Counted from the stretch's first letter, positions 1-9,186 are shown. The stretch is DNA of 24,722 nucleotides from a virus (IMGVR_UViG_3300048925_000116:1-24722), one strand, 5' to 3'. The notes: generated from the sequence alone by a model not told the origin. Made by a program: numbers and translations.

Positions 1-2524
1 CGGCATTTTCAATCAGATCCTTGAACAGTTCGGTATCCTTGATCTGCTCAAGCACGGCATCAGTGATGTCAGACACATCAACACTGGCCTGCCCCCTCAC
101 CCAGTCGGTGTAACCCGACTCGTTCCCTGTCCTGTCCACCAGTTGCGCGCGGTACCAGAAAATCTGCCCCGCTTTGAGGCCCATCTGCTGATATTTGCGC
201 AGCGGATACGGCACGTCTGCCAGCAAAACCGCATCATCAGTCGTCCCCGTGGCGCTGTACTGAATTTCCGTTTTCAGCGTGTCGTCCGTGTTCGCAGGGA
301 ATCCCCAGTTCAGTTCAATGCCGAAAACCACATTGTCTGATGCGGTGAAACCGACAGGTTTCGGCGGGTTTCCTGTTTTCCCGGTCAGTGTTGTCTCGGT
401 TGAATATCCCCAGCCTGAGGAAATTTCAGCCGCGTTAATAGCCCGCACCCGCGTAAGATAACGTCCGGTATAGATGGCTGGCACCTCAAACGACGCGGTA
501 GAGCTGCGGGGTACGTTCACCCAGTCGCCATCGTTGCGCCGCCACTGTGCCTCGTACGAAATAGCGTCTGGTGCCTGGTCCCAACTGACGCGCATTGTCT
601 CCAGGCTGATCCCCTGATTCACAACGGCATAGCTGGAAATGAGGATATTCGAAGGTGCAGGCTGATTACCCGGTGGAATGACACTTACCGGGCGCTGATC
701 GATAATCGCACCTGTATCGATGCGGGCATATTTATCCGGGTCGTGTGCGGCACCCACGATGGTGAATGTGCCGTCGTCATTTTCCGTAACACTGACGACG
801 CGGTATTGCTGGGCATAAAGCGAATCTGACTCAACCACCCACACCGCCTGGGCTTCTGGCGTTGTAGTGAACACCGTCGAAACGGTGACTTTATTACCGC
901 TGACAGCCTGAATGGTGCGGCTCTGTGATGCGCCTGTCGGGAGGTTCACCATGATGCGATCACCCGCTACGGCATCCGGCACACGGTCGAGCGTCAGTAC
1001 CCGACCGCTTACCGCGCTGATGCGGCCACCCGTTACTTTTCCGGCCAGGTCCCTGTCACTGACTGCAATGATGTATCCCGGCTGCGGAATATTCCCGTCG
1101 AGCCCGACAGAGAAGGTCACCACGCGGTCTTTGTTATTGGTCAGAATGCCCCAGCGTCCCTTACGGTTTGCCTCCGATTGTCGGGTGCAGCCGATAGCCG
1201 TCAGTTCAAGCTGGTTAAAGCCAAAACGACGCACCAGATCCTGCTCGAAGACAGGTTCCATTGCGTCGGCGTAGCCGTTCGCCGGGTCGGAGTATGAAAC
1301 CAGCGCAGTGGTATACCGGGTTTTTGAAGTGCTGCTGCTGTAAGTGAATTTACCGTCAAGGGTATTTGCGTTCGTGTAGCTGTAATCGACATCACGCGGC
1401 ATATCAGCCAGAGCAACAATCTGATTGCCGCCCCAGTACGTCATCCCCCGGAAAATAGCCGCAAAATCCCTCATGACTGTGTATGCGTCGTTACGGTCCT
1501 GGACGTAAACGTTGCAGGTGTAGCGAGGCTCCAGACCATCACCGCCTTTCCCGTCAGGGACCAGTTGATCGCAGTACTGTGCAACCTGGTACAGCATCCA
1601 TTTATCGATGTTAGCTGCCGTCAGCCTGTCGCCCAGCCCAAAACGATCGGTTACCACCAGATCATAAAATATCCACGCCGGGTTATCAGTCCAGGACCAC
1701 TTAAAACCACCCTGCCATGTTCCAGAATATGAACGAGTTACGGGATCGTAATTATCCGGCACGCGGATAACACGCATATAGGGTTCGCAGGAAATCTGCG
1801 GCACTGAGCCATTAAACTGGCTGGAGTCGAACTCAATATAGAGCAGTGCTGTGTTGGGGTAGCGAAGCTTGGCATCGATAACCTCCGTGTAACTCTGGAG
1901 CGTCATCGTGTCGCCGATTTTTGCGCTGTTTGCATCTGCCGTAATTTTGCGCAGTCGAACCGTCCACGTTGTGGAACCGGCTGGCAAATTGATGCGATGA
2001 CTGCGCTCGTAACCGCTGGTCGTTTTACCGCTGACTGAGGTATTGATTACCGTCTGGAACGCACCTCCGTTTGTCTGCAGATCAATGGCATAGTTAATGC
2101 TGTAACCCACCAGATCGCCATCATCTTCCTGCCTGAAAATTGACGGCCATTTAAGGCGCAGGCGAACTGCAGAAAGCTGGGGATTCGTAAATGTACGGGT
2201 CCAGGCTGTTGCGCTGGAAATAGTTATACCGCCTGCGCTGATCTCGTTTTCACTGCCCGGCATACCCTGAATGTAGGGTTGCGCCTGTGTGCCTGCACGA
2301 AACTCCCAGGTTACACCGCTGAAATTTGACGAACCGTCAGCATTAAGCAGCGGCGTACCATCCAGAAAAATAGACTGCCCGGTGAGGCCGCCAGAAAATT
2401 CGCCCTCACCCAGCGCCAGCAGGATTTTCGCTTTTGCGACTGACTGGAGATCGTCGGGCTGTTCTGTCGGAGTACGGGAAGATGAGGAGCCTCCCTTGCG
2501 GCCCTGAATTTTTTTATTTGCCAT
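1..2524 (-). CDS. J: Tail tip attachment protein J (host specificity), 3' end beyond the left edge
   Basis: This is the central tail fibre/tip protein of lambda-like siphophages; it sits at the tail tip and contacts the host receptor. The reading frame starts at ATG 2524 with MANKKIQGRKGG and stays open to the left edge, giving about 841 codons. J proteins usually exceed 1,100 residues, so the receptor-binding C-terminus is missing here. The first 100 residues match the J family (for example AKAKILLALGEGEFSGG). Around residues 620-800 there are two fibronectin type III-like modules with repeated W, Y and NPPKPVGF-type motifs, followed by a helical stretch (VSDITDAVLEQIKDTELF) typical of the region before the variable tip. 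A GGGCGA ribosome-binding site precedes the start, directly after a terminator-like hairpin. The identification is firm; host range cannot be read from this part. Confidence 0.95.
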   Translation of the reverse strand, partial: MANKKIQGRKGGSSSSRTPTEQPDDLQSVAKAKILLALGEGEFSGGLTGQSIFLDGTPLLNADGSSNFSGVTWEFRAGTQAQPYIQGMPGSENEISAGGITISSATAWTRTFTNPQLSAVRLRLKWPSIFRQEDDGDLVGYSINYAIDLQTNGGAFQTVINTSVSGKTTSGYERSHRINLPAGSTTWTVRLRKITADANSAKIGDTMTLQSYTEVIDAKLRYPNTALLYIEFDSSQFNGSVPQISCEPYMRVIRVPDNYDPVTRSYSGTWQGGFKWSWTDNPAWIFYDLVVTDRFGLGDRLTAANIDKWMLYQVAQYCDQLVPDGKGGDGLEPRYTCNVYVQDRNDAYTVMRDFAAIFRGMTYWGGNQIVALADMPRDVDYSYTNANTLDGKFTYSSSTSKTRYTTALVSYSDPANGYADAMEPVFEQDLVRRFGFNQLELTAIGCTRQSEANRKGRWGILTNNKDRVVTFSVGLDGNIPQPGYIIAVSDRDLAGKVTGGRISAVSGRVLTLDRVPDAVAGDRIMVNLPTGASQSRTIQAVSGNKVTVSTVFTTTPEAQAVWVVESDSLYAQQYRVVSVTENDDGTFTIVGAAHDPDKYARIDTGAIIDQRPVSVIPPGNQPAPSNILISSYAVVNQGISLETMRVSWDQAPDAISYEAQWRRNDGDWVNVPRSSTASFEVPAIYTGRYLTRVRAINAAEISSGWGYSTETTLTGKTGNPPKPVGFTASDNVVFGIELNWGFPANTDDTLKTEIQYSATGTTDDAVLLADVPYPLRKYQQMGLKAGQIFWYRAQLVDRTGNESGYTDWVRGQASVDVSDITDAVLEQIKDTELFKDLIENA

Positions 2525-2535
2525 ATTTCGCCCAT

Positions 2536-2558
2536 AAAAAAACCGCCAGGCGGCGGTT
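2536..2558 (-). terminator. Terminator-like hairpin between I and J
   Basis: On the minus strand AACCGCC pairs with GGCGGTT around a GCCT loop and is followed by a T-run. It lies 12 bases before the J start and 18 bases after the I stop. It is one of eight such hairpins oriented with late transcription. Confidence 0.75.
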
Positions 2559-2575
2559 ATTAAATTGAGGTGTTT

Positions 2576-3181
2576 TTATTGCTGGTCTTCAACGTAAATC
2601 CCCGCCGAAATAATTGCACCGCCGATACGACGCTTTCCATATCCCAATGGAACTGGATATCCTTGTGAGGCAGTATTCGTTACGCTCCCAAATGCATAAG
2701 ACGGCTTATTATCGGCGTCTTGTTTACTGGCTAATCCCGCTGTTTGCGGGGAAAGCATCTGAATAACGCCACCAGCCATCATTGAAATCCCAAGGCTGGT
2801 TATTGCCCCACCGACTCCAACCCCTGCAACTGTCCAACTCGTGAATGTACTTATTAAGACACCAGCAACAACGAGTACGGCTCCCAAAACTGTTTGAAGC
2901 ACTCCGCCACGTTTACTGCCAATCGCAACCGGAACAATTCGAATAACCTCACCCGACACAGGAAAACCAAGATCATCCTCACCAATATTCTTTTTGCCGC
3001 GAAAAACAGCATAAGTGAGCCCGCGGCGCTGGCTGGATATCATAAATTTTTCGAAGCCGGGAATGGTTGCCGCTAATGCTCGTGTTGCTTCATGAGTTGT
3101 ACTGATCAGGCGATGATGAATTTTACCGAAGGTTTTACCCAGGATACCGCCAAGCTCAATTCTTGTCATAATTTCAGCCAT
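2576..3181 (-). CDS. I: Tail assembly protein I (lambda gpI-like)
   Basis: This 201-residue protein belongs to the lambda tail assembly protein I family, needed to build the tail tip together with J, K, L and M. The N-terminal half has the family-typical RIELGGILGKTFGK start and a small alpha/beta region. A long Gly/Ala/Val-rich hydrophobic stretch covers roughly residues 93-145, as is usual in this family. The C-terminus has the GYGKRRIGGAIISAGIY motif found in I proteins. The start at 3181 is preceded by GGGGA four bases upstream; an in-frame Met at residue 5 is an alternative. In lambda, I follows K directly, but here a lipoprotein gene separates them. The gene looks richer in A+T than the head genes. 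Confidence 0.92.
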   Translation of the reverse strand: MAEIMTRIELGGILGKTFGKIHHRLISTTHEATRALAATIPGFEKFMISSQRRGLTYAVFRGKKNIGEDDLGFPVSGEVIRIVPVAIGSKRGGVLQTVLGAVLVVAGVLISTFTSWTVAGVGVGGAITSLGISMMAGGVIQMLSPQTAGLASKQDADNKPSYAFGSVTNTASQGYPVPLGYGKRRIGGAIISAGIYVEDQQ

Positions 3182-3192
3182 AGATTCCCCAT

Positions 3193-3218
3193 AAAAAAAC
3201 CTCCCGGAGGAGGTTTCT
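3193..3218 (-). terminator. Terminator-like hairpin between the lipoprotein gene and I
   Basis: On the minus strand AAACCTCC pairs with GGAGGTTT around a TCCG loop, followed by a T-run. It lies between the lipoprotein stop and the I start and would terminate unmodified RNA polymerase leaving the lipoprotein gene. Confidence 0.75.
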
Positions 3219-3220
3219 TA

Positions 3221-3646
3221 TTAATTTGATGTCGGCCTGATATCTAATCCAGCATTAGTATCACCCGCGATCCTGAATTTTTGAGTTTCATTATTAGAAA
3301 TAACAGTGCTTGTTTCTTTATAAGGTTTACCGTTCCCGAAGCCGCATAAACCTCCACCTTTAGGATCATCAGCAATGCCTAAAATATGTCTGCCAGCTTT
3401 AACTTTATAAGTGAGGGTCTCGCCCGTGCCAATTCTAGCAATGTGAGTACCGTCGAGAGTTAAAGTTGTGAAACAGCCACCACCGACCAACCATCCATTA
3501 TCGCGCGTCACAATTAACTGAGCATCACCCCCACCCTGGGTTAAAACACGTTCATCTGGAACGATTTTAGCCTTGCTGGGTGAAACCGCTTCTGTTGCAC
3601 AGCCAACTAAGCCCACAATCGCCAGCGCCAGTATGATTCGCTTCAT
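3221..3646 (-). CDS. Small lipoprotein inserted between tail genes K and I (DUF2846-like)
   Basis: The 141-residue product begins with a type II signal peptide: KR, a hydrophobic stretch (IILALAIVGL) and a lipobox LVGC with Cys16 as the lipidation site. The residue after Cys is Ala, not Asp, so outer-membrane sorting is expected. The mature part has a small beta domain (VTLDGTHIAR..GETLTYKVKAGRHILGI-like) resembling DUF2846/PEGA-type lipoprotein domains, and Cys58/Cys100-type cysteines that might pair. It has its own AGGGAT site. Nothing in tail assembly requires a lipoprotein here, and it separates two genes that are normally adjacent, so it looks like a moron. Surface modification or exclusion of other phages is a plausible but unproven role. 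Confidence 0.8.
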   Translation of the reverse strand: MKRIILALAIVGLVGCATEAVSPSKAKIVPDERVLTQGGGDAQLIVTRDNGWLVGGGCFTTLTLDGTHIARIGTGETLTYKVKAGRHILGIADDPKGGGLCGFGNGKPYKETSTVISNNETQKFRIAGDTNAGLDIRPTSN

Positions 3647-3677
3647 ATCCCTGCCCCTTCGTTTGTTTTGCCAAAGG

Positions 3678-4388
3678 TTAGCACAGAGTCTTATACCGCA
3701 GTATTTTCATTGTTCGTTCCATCCAGTAGCCGCCATAAGGAACGCGCCCGCTGAGCCTGCCATAAAGGTGATGCAACATCATATTGCCTCCCAGCAACAC
3801 CCCAGCATGATTCCATTTATTAGCCTGCACCTGCATGATCACAACATCACCCGGCTGTGGGGCATCAGTCACTTCCCTGAACCCGCATTTATGCCAGTTA
3901 TCCTGATATAAATTGTCGGGGTACTGGTCCTCCCACCACGGATAATCAACACGGTAATCTGGCAGTTCAATACCATACGTTTGCCGATAATAGGACATTA
4001 CCAGCCCCCAGCAGTCGTAAACCCCCAGCACAAAAGGCCGCTCCAGCAACGGCAATTCACCGCGCGGGTTGATTGTACGCAGATCGCCTTCCGGCCAACT
4101 GACAATGTGCCAGGGTACCGCCATCAGGTCGCATTGCGCCTTATCCAGTTCGCTGGGCTGCGTCGTTGCGTCAGGATGGCTATGCACGATAGCCGTTACC
4201 GTTCCCCAGTCCTCGGCGGCGGCGTAGTCTTCCGGGCAAAGGACAAAATTGTCCTCCGGCGCAGCGGCAAGATTCCGGCACGGAAAATACCGTTCAATGC
4301 GGCTTTTCTGTGCCACCACACCGCAGCATTCGCGTGGATATTCCGTTGCTGCGTGCGCCAAAATTGCATCAATCGTTTTCTGGCGCAT
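3678..4388 (-). CDS. K: Tail tip protein K (JAB/MPN plus NlpC/P60 peptidase)
   Basis: This 236-residue protein matches lambda gpK. The N-terminal JAB/MPN metalloprotease-like domain shows Glu20, the HSHP motif at 69-72 and Asp82 (HSH-x7-S-x2-D). The C-terminal NlpC/P60 domain has the catalytic-type Cys126 in YDCWGLV and His194 in NHAGVLLG. The pair of domains is used at the tail tip and may cut peptidoglycan during DNA entry or process tail proteins. The start lies one base after the L stop, indicating translational coupling. The 31-bp gap after its stop, followed by the lipoprotein gene, is not the usual K/I overlap. All key residues are present, so an active protein is expected. Confidence 0.95.
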   Translation of the reverse strand: MRQKTIDAILAHAATEYPRECCGVVAQKSRIERYFPCRNLAAAPEDNFVLCPEDYAAAEDWGTVTAIVHSHPDATTQPSELDKAQCDLMAVPWHIVSWPEGDLRTINPRGELPLLERPFVLGVYDCWGLVMSYYRQTYGIELPDYRVDYPWWEDQYPDNLYQDNWHKCGFREVTDAPQPGDVVIMQVQANKWNHAGVLLGGNMMLHHLYGRLSGRVPYGGYWMERTMKILRYKTLC

Positions 4389-4389
4389 A

Positions 4390-5145
4390 TCAGCTCCTGA
4401 TTAATGACGTGCCGGGGAAACCACCAAAGGAAAGTCCGTTATTTTCTCCGAATCGAAGTTTGCATGCGGTCAGGGTGCCGTTGCACTGGTCCAGGGAAGG
4501 ATCTGTCACCGGGTTGTTGTTTTTGTCGAAGTAGTTCGTGCCTGCATAGTCACAGCCATCACCGCTGCGGTACTTACCACGAATACACCAGGAGCAGAGA
4601 GAATGAAGCTGCCGGGTCGGGATCATTAACCCCTGCAGGTCCATCGGACTGGTTAACCGAAACTCGACAGCCTCTGATGTTTCGGTGTTTTTCCCGTCGA
4701 TATACCAGACCTGCAATGTTTCCTGAGTGGGATCTGCAGTGGTATTGCCGGATGGGAAATTGCGCGCATCCAGATACTGCGCCAGCGTGTCATGTATCGT
4801 GACCGTCGCTTTCAACAGGTCGTCATATGCAAGGCAAAGCGCCGTGATGGAGCCGTCAAGGTTCGCCACGGTCAGTTTTGGCGTGGCACCACTGCCGCTT
4901 GTCGATTTTTCCAGTCCGTCAATCTGGCAGGGCCACGCTGAATACTCGACACCCTGCCACCAGAGGGATTTTGCCGGAAGTTTTGACTCATCCCCACCAG
5001 CAGCGGTTATTTCCGCTTCTGTATGGGGAATATTGTGATTGTGAAACCTCAAAACCTCGCCAACGCCAAACGCGGTACCGTCCACCTCAAACAACCGAAC
5101 GGTGTTACCCGGTTCCAGTTTCTGATAATCGTTGTTTAAACTCAT
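4390..5145 (-). CDS. L: Minor tail protein L (Fe-S tail tip protein)
   Basis: The 251-residue product matches lambda minor tail protein L. The family has an N-terminal tail-hub-like domain and a C-terminal domain that binds an iron-sulfur cluster through cysteines in lambda gpL. Here the C-terminal third has Cys184, Cys187, Cys198, Cys221 and Cys228, enough for four ligands. The start overlaps the stop of M by 4 bases (ATGA), and K begins one base downstream, so M, L and K form a tightly coupled set. The identification is strong; the exact cluster ligands are inferred. Confidence 0.94.
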   Translation of the reverse strand: MSLNNDYQKLEPGNTVRLFEVDGTAFGVGEVLRFHNHNIPHTEAEITAAGGDESKLPAKSLWWQGVEYSAWPCQIDGLEKSTSGSGATPKLTVANLDGSITALCLAYDDLLKATVTIHDTLAQYLDARNFPSGNTTADPTQETLQVWYIDGKNTETSEAVEFRLTSPMDLQGLMIPTRQLHSLCSWCIRGKYRSGDGCDYAGTNYFDKNNNPVTDPSLDQCNGTLTACKLRFGENNGLSFGGFPGTSLIRS

Positions 5146-5480
5146 GGTGCAAACGCCTGTTCAAAAGTCACGGAAAGGTTGTATTTTTTGTTGCCCAGCG
5201 GCGTGGGTTTATAGCCTGCACAACGGTATAAGCCCAGCGGTTCAAGCGGCGGCGTCCACTGAAATGCTTTCACCCCACCATGCCTGTCCAGGAAGGCTTT
5301 TATCGCAGTGATATAGGTTTCGTTCCCCGTAAACTCCAGAGTCCACTTTTGCGAGCGCGGATTGAGCCCATCGCCGGAAACCTGCGCATAACCATCCCCA
5401 AACTGTGCTTTGCGTGTTCGGAAACTGACTTCCTGCTCCGGGTTGATGCGCGGGCACCAGGTAAATGTTTCGATAGCCAT
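5142..5480 (-). CDS. M: Minor tail protein M
   Basis: This 112-residue protein matches lambda gpM, a tail tip (distal tail) component. It shows the family features RKAQFGDGYAQ near residues 23-33, a central FLDRHGGVKAFQWTPP and a C-terminal LSVTFEQAF strand. A strong GGAGG site precedes the start, and the ATG overlaps the tape measure stop by one base (TAATG). Size and position directly after the tape measure gene are as expected. Confidence 0.94.
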   Translation of the reverse strand: MAIETFTWCPRINPEQEVSFRTRKAQFGDGYAQVSGDGLNPRSQKWTLEFTGNETYITAIKAFLDRHGGVKAFQWTPPLEPLGLYRCAGYKPTPLGNKKYNLSVTFEQAFAP

Positions 5481-8400
5481 TAACGACCTCCTTTAGCCAG
5501 ATTCCATACGGCACCGCCTGGGGCAATATCACGCGCCATCAGTTCGCGATAACGGCGCTCAACATAGCTACCAATATCCTTGCCGAATTGTTCTGTCATA
5601 CCGCCATCCGTCTGAACGCTGGCATTGCCATTACCTTCAATGGTGATATAAACCTGCGGCGAACCGCTGGCAGTCTGAACGTTATTTACACCTGAATTGA
5701 CAGCACGTACCCCAAGTGAACCATCAGCAGCACGAGTCAGCGGCATAATGGCTTCTGGTCCTGCTTCTCCGAAAATTCCCGCGCCTTTGGCAAATGCGAA
5801 TGTTTTCGGGGTGCTGTAAACACCATTACTGTATGCGCTAAGTGACGGTGAGTCGTACACACCACCCAGGGCCTCTAAATGCGGAGTGGGCACGGAAAAG
5901 GATTGGCCGGTGACAACCGTGCTGGATGTTGAAGACATAACCGAAGATGTGCCGCCACCGCCGATAAACCCGGCTATTCCGCTGACAAGAGAACCAAGCA
6001 GGCCAGAAGAACCTGATGCACCAGAAGTGCCGAGTGCATTAACCACTGCCATCTGCAGCGCGACTTTTTCAAGGATTTGCAGAACCGAAATACCCCAGGA
6101 TTTCCACGAGACCTTATTTCCCTCCAGCATGGATGTTACGTTGCTGAATGCGCCATCAAGCGAGGATTTAACGCCATCCGACACGGTTCCGGCGATATTC
6201 GACATTTCCTCAAGCCAGGTGTTGTACCCACGAGAAGCACCGCTTCGCCAGTCTGCCTCAGATTCGGCAATAGCCCGATACTTATTATCAAGCTCCGTTA
6301 ACGCTGCCGAGCGTGCTGCGATAGCCGCTGTGCCTTTGTCGGTTTTGTCGAACTGACGTTCAATCTGCTGGGTCTCGTCATAGCGCTGGCGCTGCCTGTC
6401 AGTCATTCCGTCGGTATCCGTCGCCGCCGTTGCCTCATCCTTAAATTTCCGTGCGGCTTCGGTGAGTTGTTTCAGCGCTTCGGCCTGATCGCGCTGTTTT
6501 TTAATGTTCTCTTCTGCTCGCTGTGTCCAGCGGGCTAACTCTGCTGAGGACTCACGGATCGCTTTGCGCTGTTCATCCGTCCATTTCGTACCTGCCTGAT
6601 TCGCGGCAGCGTAGAGATCTGCCGCTTTCTCGCCATCAGTCGCGCGGACTTTCTGCACCTCGATAGCCACGGAAAGATCAGCCATTTTTCGGCTGTACTG
6701 TTCAGTCTGAGAAGCCGCAGCACGGTCGGCTTTTTCCGCTTCACGCGTGGCATCTGCTTTCGCTTTCTGTGCCGCCGCCACGCTTTGCGCGTTGTTATAG
6801 TCTTTTTCTGCCGCAGCCCGATATTGAGACGCAAAAGTCGAGTTATTCGGGCCGGTTTTCCCCATATCCTGCAGATCAAAATCTACCTGCCGATTGACCT
6901 TAGCAATGCCCGTCAACCCGGCCAGTTCAGCCTGACGCTGTTTATTCAGAAGGGCTTTCGCATCCTTATCGGATACAGGCGCCTGCGGTAATGCCAGAGG
7001 CACCTGAACAAGACCGTTACGGGCAGACAACAGGGTATTACCAAGACTCAGCAGGCGGTTAAATTCAGAATGCTCCCCGTTCATCCTTATAAGGGACTGA
7101 TACGCTTCGTTCTGGCGCCAGGCCTGCTCCCGGATCAGATCATTGCGCCGGACATCAATATCATTGAGCGCCTGTTGAATGGTGCGTGACCGTTCGCGCA
7201 TCTGGTTCAGCTTGTTTTCTTCAACCGTTAGCTGGTCAGTCAGAATGCCGAGCGACTTAACGATATTTGCATCATTTTCGCTGGTAATGCCTGGTTTGTT
7301 CCGCGCTGAATTCAGATCATCGATCTGCGTTTTCAGTGCGGTCACTTTCCCGGCCTGCTCATCAATCAGCCGGTTTTGCTCAACCAGCGCATCGACAGTT
7401 TTTCCCCTGTTACTGTCTGCATCGCCCAGCGACATTGAGGTCGTTTTTTGTCGAATCAGGTCAATTTGCTGCGCATAATCCTGCGCTGACTGGCGGGCCT
7501 GTTCCTGCTGCTGGTACATGGTGTACCAGGCACCAGCCCCGAGCAATAACGCGCCGGGAATGCCACCGACCAGTGACAATAAGCCGCTGGCACCACTGCG
7601 CAGTAAGCCCACAGCGGACGTCGCGCGGTTTAATGCCTCCTGAGACGCGGTAACCGCACGGTTTGAGAGAACAAGCTCAGCATTCGCTGCGATCATTTCG
7701 CTGCGTTTTTTAATGACGTTATCAGCCGCCAGTACTGACGCATTAGAGCCTTTGGCTACATTTGCCTCGGCGATTGCAAGGTTATAGGCAGACGTGGCGG
7801 CGCTGGCATTAGCCAGAGCTTTACGTTGTGCCTGTGCTGCCGCGTAAGCCTGCGCATCAGCCAGAGCAATTTGTGCTTTTCTTGCATTTAGGAGGTCTGT
7901 AGCGGAGGAAGTCACACCAGACACCATGCTGCCTAACAGACGTGAACCGCCAACGGCGGCCAGCACAGCAGCACCAACCGCAACCGTGTTGAGATTGGTT
8001 GCCAGACCATCAAGAGCGCCCGCCAGCGCCGTGGATGCGCCCAGTGCATCATTTGCGCCACCAACCCAGGCCATAAAGCTGTTCTGGACTTTCTGTGCTG
8101 AGCCACTGATGGAGGCTGGTAACGTTTCAAATTCTTTGCGCAGCAATTCGACATTGGTCAGGAGGGGAACAATTTTATCTGTGGTGAGTTCACCGTTCTG
8201 CGCCATATTACGCAGCCCGCCCACCGTTGTTTTCATGCCATCGGCCAGCAGTTTCGAGAGGCGGCCACCGTTCTCCATAATTGCATTGAATTCTTCGCCA
8301 CGCAGAACACCGGAGCCAAGCGCCTGGCTCAGTTGCGTGATAACGGAACTGGCTTCTTCGGTGCTTGCACCGGACAATTTCAGTGATGTGGCGACCGTTT

Positions 8401-8863
8401 CCGTGACTTTTGCCACATCGGCTGACGCGTAGCCAGCATCACGCAGGGAAGATGCAATGCGGGCGTAAAGGGTTGCGTTAGCCTCAAACGAGGTGCCTGT
8501 GCGCTGGCTGATGTCCATTAATGACCGCTGCGCGGCTGTGAAATCTTCCGCGCCTGTAGATGCCAGGCGAAGACGCCCGCTTAACTGGTTCCAGGTATCG
8601 GCGTACTGGATAAGCTGATGCGTCGCAAACACCCCTGCAAATGCGCCCGCCAGGCCCGTGGCGGTAGATTTAACACTGACCAGCTCGGCATTCAGAGCCG
8701 CAATAGAGCGTTGCGTTTCACGGGTGACGGCAGCAGCCTGTTTGCCGCCCTGCTCCATTGTTTTGTAATAGTCCTGCCCCATCCGTGAGGCGCGGGCAAT
8801 TTCCCGCTGGAACGAGCCGGAGTCAGCGGAGACTTTAATGATCAGTTCGCGCAGCGTAGCCAT
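5480..8863 (-). CDS. Tail tape measure protein (lambda H-like)
   Basis: At 1,127 residues this is the largest complete gene in the window. It sets tail length and is ejected with the DNA. The N-terminus resembles tape measure N-terminal domains (RELIIKVSADSGSFQREI and the SGASTEEASSVITQLSQALGSGVLRGEEF region near residue 180). A long Ala/Gln/Lys/Glu-rich coiled-coil body follows. There is a hydrophobic segment near residues 428-450 (GGIPGALLLGAGAW) and a Gly-rich hydrophobic segment near 950. The C-terminus has the conserved GEAGPEAIMPLTRAADGSLGV motif found in lambda H-type proteins. The start follows a terminator-like hairpin and GGTGAA. The length suggests a tail somewhat longer than that of lambda, whose H protein is 853 residues. 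Confidence 0.95.
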   Translation of the reverse strand: MATLRELIIKVSADSGSFQREIARASRMGQDYYKTMEQGGKQAAAVTRETQRSIAALNAELVSVKSTATGLAGAFAGVFATHQLIQYADTWNQLSGRLRLASTGAEDFTAAQRSLMDISQRTGTSFEANATLYARIASSLRDAGYASADVAKVTETVATSLKLSGASTEEASSVITQLSQALGSGVLRGEEFNAIMENGGRLSKLLADGMKTTVGGLRNMAQNGELTTDKIVPLLTNVELLRKEFETLPASISGSAQKVQNSFMAWVGGANDALGASTALAGALDGLATNLNTVAVGAAVLAAVGGSRLLGSMVSGVTSSATDLLNARKAQIALADAQAYAAAQAQRKALANASAATSAYNLAIAEANVAKGSNASVLAADNVIKKRSEMIAANAELVLSNRAVTASQEALNRATSAVGLLRSGASGLLSLVGGIPGALLLGAGAWYTMYQQQEQARQSAQDYAQQIDLIRQKTTSMSLGDADSNRGKTVDALVEQNRLIDEQAGKVTALKTQIDDLNSARNKPGITSENDANIVKSLGILTDQLTVEENKLNQMRERSRTIQQALNDIDVRRNDLIREQAWRQNEAYQSLIRMNGEHSEFNRLLSLGNTLLSARNGLVQVPLALPQAPVSDKDAKALLNKQRQAELAGLTGIAKVNRQVDFDLQDMGKTGPNNSTFASQYRAAAEKDYNNAQSVAAAQKAKADATREAEKADRAAASQTEQYSRKMADLSVAIEVQKVRATDGEKAADLYAAANQAGTKWTDEQRKAIRESSAELARWTQRAEENIKKQRDQAEALKQLTEAARKFKDEATAATDTDGMTDRQRQRYDETQQIERQFDKTDKGTAAIAARSAALTELDNKYRAIAESEADWRSGASRGYNTWLEEMSNIAGTVSDGVKSSLDGAFSNVTSMLEGNKVSWKSWGISVLQILEKVALQMAVVNALGTSGASGSSGLLGSLVSGIAGFIGGGGTSSVMSSTSSTVVTGQSFSVPTPHLEALGGVYDSPSLSAYSNGVYSTPKTFAFAKGAGIFGEAGPEAIMPLTRAADGSLGVRAVNSGVNNVQTASGSPQVYITIEGNGNASVQTDGGMTEQFGKDIGSYVERRYRELMARDIAPGGAVWNLAKGGR

Positions 8864-8872
8864 ATTTCACCC

Positions 8873-8896
8873 ATAAAAAAGCCCGCAGCGCGGGCA
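8873..8896 (-). terminator. Terminator-like hairpin between GT and tape measure
   Basis: On the minus strand GCCCGC pairs with GCGGGC around a GCT loop, then TTTTTTA. It directly follows the stop codon of the frameshift product and lies 10 bases before the tape measure start. It looks like a textbook intrinsic terminator placed inside the late operon. Confidence 0.8.
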
Positions 8897-9163
8897 TCAG
8901 AGATCAGACATCCATTTTTCAAGCTCAAAAACTTCTTCACCCCCCTCTTCCTCAGCACCCCATTTCAGCAGCAGGTCAGCCATATTCGCTTTTCCGCCCT
9001 GGGCGTTGAATGCTGCCGCCGATATCTGTGCTGCCTGAACATCGCCGCGCCAGTCACCAACAGGGCTTATCCGGTCATAGGCAATCCACATTTTCAGCTC
9101 ACTGGCCGTCAGGGTGCTGCGTAGTTCGTGGAGTGTGCGCCCCAGCCGGAGCGCCAGCGTCAT
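8897..9163 (-). CDS. T part of the tail assembly chaperone GT (made by -1 frameshift from G)
   Basis: This 88-residue frame (MTLALRLGRTLHELRSTL..) is the GpT-like half of the lambda/HK97 tail assembly chaperone. In this family the frame is not translated alone but as a C-terminal extension of G through a programmed -1 slip. Here the frame is open upstream of this ATG to the slippery site at 9190-9196, giving a junction KKVKQPLTFFLMTLAL. The full GT product would be about 223 residues, joining 9567-9190 to 9190-8897. I see no good ribosome-binding site before the ATG at 9163, which supports synthesis as a fusion. Independent initiation cannot be excluded. Confidence 0.85.
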   Translation of the reverse strand: MTLALRLGRTLHELRSTLTASELKMWIAYDRISPVGDWRGDVQAAQISAAAFNAQGGKANMADLLLKWGAEEEGGEEVFELEKWMSDL

Positions 9164-9186
9164 GAGAAAGAATGTAAGGGGTTGCT

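Noticed and set aside
7926-8432. 168-residue plus-strand frame
   Set aside because: It is antisense to the tape measure gene, has no ribosome-binding site or family motif, and Ser/Pro/Ala-rich composition mirrors the opposite strand.
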